A model generated the notes under the pieces. That model saw only the letters and a list, made by a program, of their open reading frames with translations. It searched no databases and was not told the origin of the DNA. Made by a program: the position numbers and the translations under genes. 37,198 bases of DNA from Sphingobium sp. C100 (GTDB lineage: Bacteria; Pseudomonadota; Alphaproteobacteria; Sphingomonadales; Sphingomonadaceae), in contig NZ_AYOY01000157.1 of the NCBI RefSeq assembly GCF_000508185.1, forward strand, positions 1-37,198, given 5' to 3'. Positions 32,418 to 37,198 of the stretch are shown here, one piece after another; positions within the stretch are counted from its first letter, which is position 1, and the number at the start of each line of letters is the position of its first letter.

Positions 32418-35400
32418 TGGAGCTCCGCCGCATCGCCCTCGTCAACTGGCACATGATGCCCCGCGCGGACCTCGAGCTTGCCGGCGACGCGGCCATCCTG
32501 GGGCAGAACCGGTCCGGGAAGTCCACCATCATCGATCTGATCCAGGCCGTGATGGCCGGCGGATCGTCTCGGCTCTACCGCTTCAACCGTTCGGCTGGCG
32601 AGGGTGGCGGCCGATCCGACCGCACGCTGGGTGGCTACTGCCTCGGGCAGCTCAACGAGGACACATTCCTCAGAAACCAGGCGCGCACCCATGTCGCGCT
32701 CGTCTTCGAGGACGCGGATGGCGGCAGGAAGCCCGTCAGCGTCGGCCTTTCCATCGAAGCAGCCAGGGGGCAGCAGACAGAGGTCGTCGGCCACTTCGTC
32801 GCCGAAGGCGTCGCCGTGGACACCTCCATGATGCTCGACGCAGGAGAGGGCACGCTGAGGCCGACCGCCTGGCCTGCCGTGCGACGCCGGCTAGAGCAGG
32901 CATGCACTGGAGCCGGCGGTCAGCTTCTCACGCCGGATGACGCCAGGACCTTCATCCGGGAATACATGCGCGCGCTGTTTACTGGCCGGCGGGCGTCGGA
33001 TCCCGACCGGTTCGTCCGCACTTTCGTGGCGGCGCTGTCCTTCACGGACATCCCCTCCGTCGAGCAGTTCGTCCATCGCTATCTGCTCGAGCCCAAGCCG
33101 ATCGACATCGCGGAACTCCGGGACTCGATCGGCCGCTACCGCGAGATCCAGAAGACGATCTCCGACCTCAACCGGAGGCTCGAGGCCCTGCGGGCGATCC
33201 AGGTCCAGATCGAGGAGTTCGACCGCCTCCTCGCCGAGGAGCTGGCGTGCCGCGCGATCGAGAGGACCGCCCTGCTGGTCGAGGGTGTGGGAGGCCTTCT
33301 GGCGAACCTCACCGAGCAGCGGACGAAGGTTCGGGAACTCGAAGAGGCCCAGGACGAGCTGAAGCGCGTAGAGGACGAGATCGAACGCGAGAAGGAGACC
33401 CTCGCATCGGTCCAGAGGCAGCTGGCAGCCACTGGGGCGCAGGGCCAGCGCACCATGGTGGAGCAGGAGATCAAGGGCTGGGAGCGCGATCACGCCTCGG
33501 TGATGGGCCGCCTCCAGGTCCGCCACCTCGGCGCGGCGCGGGCCATGCAGCTCCTCGAGCTGCGGGACCGGCTGGGCGTGATCAATCCGGGAGAGCTGTT
33601 CCGGGCCCTGGAGCGTATCGAGGAGGCGAGCCGGGGGCTGGCGCCGCCGAACTGGCCCCGCGATCCGGCCGCCATGGACGCTCTGCTCGAGACCGTCGCC
33701 GGCGCGGCCGCCGACCGCGTTCCGAAGGCGACCGAGCGGCGCGACGACGCCATCGTATGGACAAGCCGTCTCGAGGCGGAGCAGGCGGCCGACCGCGAGC
33801 AACTCGCGAACGCGCGCAAGGGGCAGATCACGCTCAACTCCGCGACGACGAAGCTCATGGATGCGCTCCGTCGCGAAGGAATGGCGCCCCGCACTCTCTG
33901 CGAGGTGGCCGACGTCGTAGACGAGCGCTGGCGCAACGCGCTGGAATCGCTCCTCATCCGAGATCGCGAGGCGATCATCGTCGAGCCCGAGCACGCTTCC
34001 CGCGCGACCGAGATCCTCCGCTACGGGCGCGACGCCTATCCCGGGTGCCGCGTCGTGAACACGCGGAAGCTGCAGTCGCGATCGGCGGTGCCGCAGGCGG
34101 GCACGCTCGCCTCCATGATCCGGAGCGAGGACCAACTCGCGACGGCGTTCGTGGTGTTCCGGATCGGCAATGTTAGCCTCGCGGAGGATCAGGAGGAGCT
34201 TCTCTCCGGCGGGCGCGCCGTCATGGCCGATGGCGCCTACTACGACGGCCTCATCACAGAGATGCGCCGGCCGGACGGCCTTAAGATCGGCAGGGCGGCC
34301 GCGCCGCTGATGGAGGCGACGCTCGGCGAGCGTATCGCGAGCCGAGCAGAGAACCTCAATGCTCACGCCGAGCGGAAGAGGTTCTTCGAGGACGTGATCC
34401 GCCGGCTGGAGGACTGCAGCCGGCCCGTCGGCGATGCGGACAGGCTCGACGCTCTCGCGCTCGCGCTGGGCGATCTCGCGGACAAGAGGGCGGACGCGCA
34501 TCGGCGGCTGGACCGCATCTCCGCCCAGGTCGATCCCGAGCTGCTCGACAGCGAGCGGCGGTCGCAGACGCTTCTCGCCAGCCTGACGATCGACCGCGAC
34601 GAGCTCATCGACGCCCGCGGTTCGCTCAGGACCAAGGTCGCGGAGATCAGAGGCAGGCTCGAGGCCGGCGAACAGTCGGTCGGCTCCTATCTCTGCCTGG
34701 CTGTGCGCCGCCGTCAGTTCAGAGGCTCAGTGACGTCGGCCGCCCACCTCCGATCGCTGCGCGAAAGATATGCGAAGCATCCCGCCAGGACGCCGGCGAG
34801 GATCGCCGCCGACATGGCGAAGGTCGCCATCGACGCGCTGCAGGGGCATCGCGCTCTCGATCACGACATAAGGGCGGCGCTCGGCCGATACGCAATCGAC
34901 TTCCCGGATCCGCTCGAAGGCTATGCGGAAGTGCCGATCATCGGGACGGCCAAGCCTTGGGTGGTTGAGGGGATCGCGACGCTCGAGGGCAACGAGCTCA
35001 TCCGCTACCGAGAGCACGCCGACGAGGCGGCGAACCGCGTGTCGCGGCTCTTCAAGACAACATTCATCCACGAACTCAACAGCCGCTTCGGCCAGCTCCA
35101 CTCCGACATGGAGAAGCTCTCCAGCGCGCTCAGGACGCGGCCGCTCCACGGCGAAACCTACCGCCTGATCGAGCTGGTGAAGCCCGAATTCGACGACCTC
35201 TACCACCTCGCCAAGGCGAGCGAGACCGACGAGTCCGTGCTCGACGCGCTGTTCGGACGGGCCGAGCCGCGGGATGAGCGTCATGGACGCGCCCTCCGGC
35301 AAATCGAGCAGCTGCTCTCCGACGACAGCTTTGATTTCACCGTTTTCCAGGACTATCGCAGCTACTTCTCCTACGATCTGCGAATGCGGGACGAGAAGGC

Positions 35401-35848
35401 GGGCCGGACCTATAGCTTCGACAAGCGCCGCGGCGTCGCGAGTGGCGCTGAGCGGCAGGTGCCGTTTTACGTCGTCATTGGCGCCGCGCTCGCTAGCGCG
35501 TATCACGGTACGCGCCAAGCGACGACGCCCGGCGCCACCGGCATGGGCCTCGCCGTCTTCGACGAGGCGTTCAGCAAGATGGACGGCCCCAACCAGCGGA
35601 CGCTGCTCGACTTCTACCGGGCCATCGGCCTTCAAGTCGTCATCGCCGCCCCGACCGAGAAACGGGCCGTCGTCTACGAGAACCTCGACTGCATCATCGA
35701 TGTTTTCCGCAGCGGAGACCTGTCCCTGGCGGAGTCGATACGTATCAAGGGCCACGCACGGGAGGAGATGCGCGCCGCTAATCCGCAGCATGCAACAGAT
35801 GAGGAGCTCGCGAAACGACTGGGCTTGGAGGCGAAGGCAGCCGAATGA
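32414..35848 (+). CDS. jetC: Wadjet system SMC-like ATPase JetC
   Basis: The 1144-aa SMC/MukB-like motor of Wadjet. The N-terminal head has Walker A GQNRSGKST (30-38). Two long coiled-coil stretches (about 220-400 and 620-760) flank a hinge region at about 480-610. The C-terminal head has the ABC signature region SGAERQVPFYVVIGAAL and Walker B LAVFDEAFSKMD (about 1048-1059) with the catalytic Glu. In characterised Wadjet, JetABC extrudes DNA loops on small circular plasmids and presents them to JetD. The start is 32414 (MMELRR), or 32417 one codon later. Its GC-rich codon style with many CTC and GAG codons differs from the left half of the window, which hints at transfer. Confidence 0.95.
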   Translation: MMELRRIALVNWHMMPRADLELAGDAAILGQNRSGKSTIIDLIQAVMAGGSSRLYRFNRSAGEGGGRSDRTLGGYCLGQLNEDTFLRNQARTHVALVFEDADGGRKPVSVGLSIEAARGQQTEVVGHFVAEGVAVDTSMMLDAGEGTLRPTAWPAVRRRLEQACTGAGGQLLTPDDARTFIREYMRALFTGRRASDPDRFVRTFVAALSFTDIPSVEQFVHRYLLEPKPIDIAELRDSIGRYREIQKTISDLNRRLEALRAIQVQIEEFDRLLAEELACRAIERTALLVEGVGGLLANLTEQRTKVRELEEAQDELKRVEDEIEREKETLASVQRQLAATGAQGQRTMVEQEIKGWERDHASVMGRLQVRHLGAARAMQLLELRDRLGVINPGELFRALERIEEASRGLAPPNWPRDPAAMDALLETVAGAAADRVPKATERRDDAIVWTSRLEAEQAADREQLANARKGQITLNSATTKLMDALRREGMAPRTLCEVADVVDERWRNALESLLIRDREAIIVEPEHASRATEILRYGRDAYPGCRVVNTRKLQSRSAVPQAGTLASMIRSEDQLATAFVVFRIGNVSLAEDQEELLSGGRAVMADGAYYDGLITEMRRPDGLKIGRAAAPLMEATLGERIASRAENLNAHAERKRFFEDVIRRLEDCSRPVGDADRLDALALALGDLADKRADAHRRLDRISAQVDPELLDSERRSQTLLASLTIDRDELIDARGSLRTKVAEIRGRLEAGEQSVGSYLCLAVRRRQFRGSVTSAAHLRSLRERYAKHPARTPARIAADMAKVAIDALQGHRALDHDIRAALGRYAIDFPDPLEGYAEVPIIGTAKPWVVEGIATLEGNELIRYREHADEAANRVSRLFKTTFIHELNSRFGQLHSDMEKLSSALRTRPLHGETYRLIELVKPEFDDLYHLAKASETDESVLDALFGRAEPRDERHGRALRQIEQLLSDDSFDFTVFQDYRSYFSYDLRMRDEKAGRTYSFDKRRGVASGAERQVPFYVVIGAALASAYHGTRQATTPGATGMGLAVFDEAFSKMDGPNQRTLLDFYRAIGLQVVIAAPTEKRAVVYENLDCIIDVFRSGDLSLAESIRIKGHAREEMRAANPQHATDEELAKRLGLEAKAAE

Positions 35849-37050
35849 GCCGTCGCGGATTCTCGAGCATTGCCACACTCGTCGAAGACCTCCTCGCTCG
35901 GCACGAACGGAGCCCAGAGGCGCGTGGGCTGATCGCCGCCATCGACGACGACGGGTTCGCCAATATGGACCTGCGCGACGCCTTCGACGAGGCGCTCTCC
36001 GATCTCGAGCGGGATGGCGGCGTCGAGCTGATCCGGAAGGGCCCCAAAACGGACCGGCGAGTCACGGGCGCGCGTCTGAAAAGCTCGGAAGTGCTCTACG
36101 GTTTTGTCGGGCGGCGGCCGGCAGTTCACGTTGCCCTTCAGTCAGTGGCATCACTGCGGTCGCGACCCGACCTGCCTCACGGCGCCGTAGATCTGATCGA
36201 CGCCGTTGCCGCGGCGTGGGGGAGGGGCGTCTCGCACATCGGCGTCCGGCCGGGCGAGGTCAGCACGCTTTCGGACGTGATCGGCCTCGCGATCGCCGTC
36301 CAGAGCCGACTTTCCGGCGAGTTCCAGGCCGATCAGGACTTCCGCACATTCTCCCGACTGTCGGTCGCCGACAGCAAGGCGCTCGAACGGAACCTGAGAT
36401 CCGTCGCTGCCGCGTTGCAGAGGATCTACGGCGCGGACGACAGGCTGATCGGGATGGAGCCCGACGAGATTTTGGCCACCGCCGGTATCACCCGGCTTCC
36501 CCAACCGATCCTCGTCCACGGCGACGTCGATCTGCACGGTGCGCCGTTCCCAAGCATGCCATACGTTGGCATCCCCGCCGACATCGTCGGAGGACTGCGT
36601 CTCCGGTCCGGTCCGGACTACGTGCTCACCATCGAGAACTTCACGTCGTTCGTCCGTTATGCGCGCGAAATTGCTCGCTTGGACAACGCGCTGATCATCT
36701 ACGCTGGCGGCTTCCCATCGAGGCCTGCGCTTGCGACGATCCGCAGGCTGGCCGAGCAGGCGCTTGCGCCGACATACCATTGGGGTGACATGGACAGTGG
36801 CGGCGTTCGCATCTTCCGCCACATCGAACGCGAACTCGCGAAAGGCGGAGTCCGGTTGCAGCCGCACATGATGGACGCGCAGCTCCTCGCCGCAGTGGGC
36901 CGTCCATCGGACGGTGCAACGAGCGCACCCGGCGACGTGACAGGTAGCGCGATTGCCGCGCTCGCAGAAGCTCTGCGGACGACAGGGTTCGTGCATGAGC
37001 AGGAGGAGCTTGATCCGCGGCGCCCAGTCGTCGGCGGAGCCGCCGAATGA
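35845..37050 (+). CDS. jetD: Wadjet system nuclease JetD (DUF2220, Toprim-type)
   Basis: The 401-aa nuclease subunit. The N-terminal part (1-180) is helical with a predicted winged-helix/arm role. The C-terminal Toprim domain has the catalytic E264 (TIENFTSF) and the DxD-like D315/D317 (WGDMDSGGVRIF). These residues match topoisomerase VI-like JetD proteins that cleave plasmid DNA. Overlap with jetC is ATGA. The length fits the family (about 380-420). Nothing indicates damage, so the four-gene system looks complete. Confidence 0.93.
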   Translation: MSRRGFSSIATLVEDLLARHERSPEARGLIAAIDDDGFANMDLRDAFDEALSDLERDGGVELIRKGPKTDRRVTGARLKSSEVLYGFVGRRPAVHVALQSVASLRSRPDLPHGAVDLIDAVAAAWGRGVSHIGVRPGEVSTLSDVIGLAIAVQSRLSGEFQADQDFRTFSRLSVADSKALERNLRSVAAALQRIYGADDRLIGMEPDEILATAGITRLPQPILVHGDVDLHGAPFPSMPYVGIPADIVGGLRLRSGPDYVLTIENFTSFVRYAREIARLDNALIIYAGGFPSRPALATIRRLAEQALAPTYHWGDMDSGGVRIFRHIERELAKGGVRLQPHMMDAQLLAAVGRPSDGATSAPGDVTGSAIAALAEALRTTGFVHEQEELDPRRPVVGGAAE

Positions 37051-37114
37051 CCAGAATGCCCGCGATCGGTTGGTTCATGCTGTCCGGAGCGGACAGATCG
37101 GGGCCTGGTCGACA

Positions 37115-37182
37115 GCTGCCGAAAAAGCGGAACGTCTGCTGCTGGGGATCGAAAATCGCGCGCTGAGCGTCTGGCATGGGTG
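37115..37182 (+). repeat. Dispersed intergenic repeat, copy 6
   Basis: It shows GCTGCCGAAAAAGCGGA, GTCTGCTGCTGGGGATCG, AAAATCG and CATGGGT. This is the family order, on the right flank of the Wadjet operon 65 bp after jetD. Confidence 0.65.
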
Positions 37183-37198
37183 TGCGCCGTGCAAAGGC

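Noticed and set aside
32891..34501. Minus-strand ORF of 536 codons opposite jetC
   Set aside because: Antisense of the coiled-coil region, rich in Arg and Leu with no domain. It is a shadow of a high-GC gene.
35274..36788. Plus-strand ORF of 504 codons overlapping jetC and jetD in another frame
   Set aside because: Arg/Ser/Pro-rich translation without motifs. jetC and jetD in the other frames have full catalytic motifs.

Overview
The window looks like a chromosomal accessory region of an alphaproteobacterium of the Sphingomonadaceae type (Sphingomonas, Sphingobium or Novosphingobium). This is inferred from the high GC content, the character of the enzymes (Tat-exported epoxide-hydrolase-like proteins, a small tyrosine recombinase, a LexA/S24-type repressor remnant) and a roughly 70-bp intergenic repeat seen at least six times. 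No rRNA, tRNA or CRISPR array was seen.

Left part (1-7200) is a mosaic of mobile-DNA debris around one intact cassette. A broken serine recombinase (1-391) abuts a four-gene minus-strand operon, hxsD-hxsB-hxsC-hxsA (398-3763). All three junctions in that operon are ATGA overlaps. It is the His-Xaa-Ser system: two radical SAM enzymes, a small accessory protein, and a secreted target carrying nine HxS triplets plus a peptidoglycan-binding domain. A divergent membrane-anchored protein (3909-4562) may belong to it. Next come a decayed small ORF, a phage-type repressor fused in frame to the 3' end of a tyrosine recombinase, the intact recombinase with a homologous 3' end, and an IS110-family transposase with a strong hairpin directly before its start codon.

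Middle-left (7682-15384) is a complete high-affinity potassium uptake and sensing operon in the order kdpF-kdpB-kdpA-kdpC-kdpD-kdpE. The kdpB and kdpA order is swapped relative to the familiar kdpFABC.

Middle (15690-29572) holds a DUF1772-like membrane protein and then an oxidative-stress and detoxification block: a Tat-exported alpha/beta hydrolase overlapping a cytochrome P460-like protein, a second exported hydrolase, an Ohr peroxidase, an epoxide hydrolase, a thioredoxin-fold protein with CxxS in place of CxxC, an SDR dehydrogenase, and a large winged-helix/NB-ARC/TPR regulator. An ABC-F ATPase, a TetR regulator and a quinone oxidoreductase follow. Two near-identical 12-bp palindromes mark the likely TetR operators.

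Right part (30221-37050) is a complete Wadjet anti-plasmid defence operon, jetA-jetB-jetC-jetD, with overlapping genes. Copies of the dispersed intergenic repeat lie on both sides of it. The hxs cassette and the Wadjet operon are the two self-contained systems of most interest.
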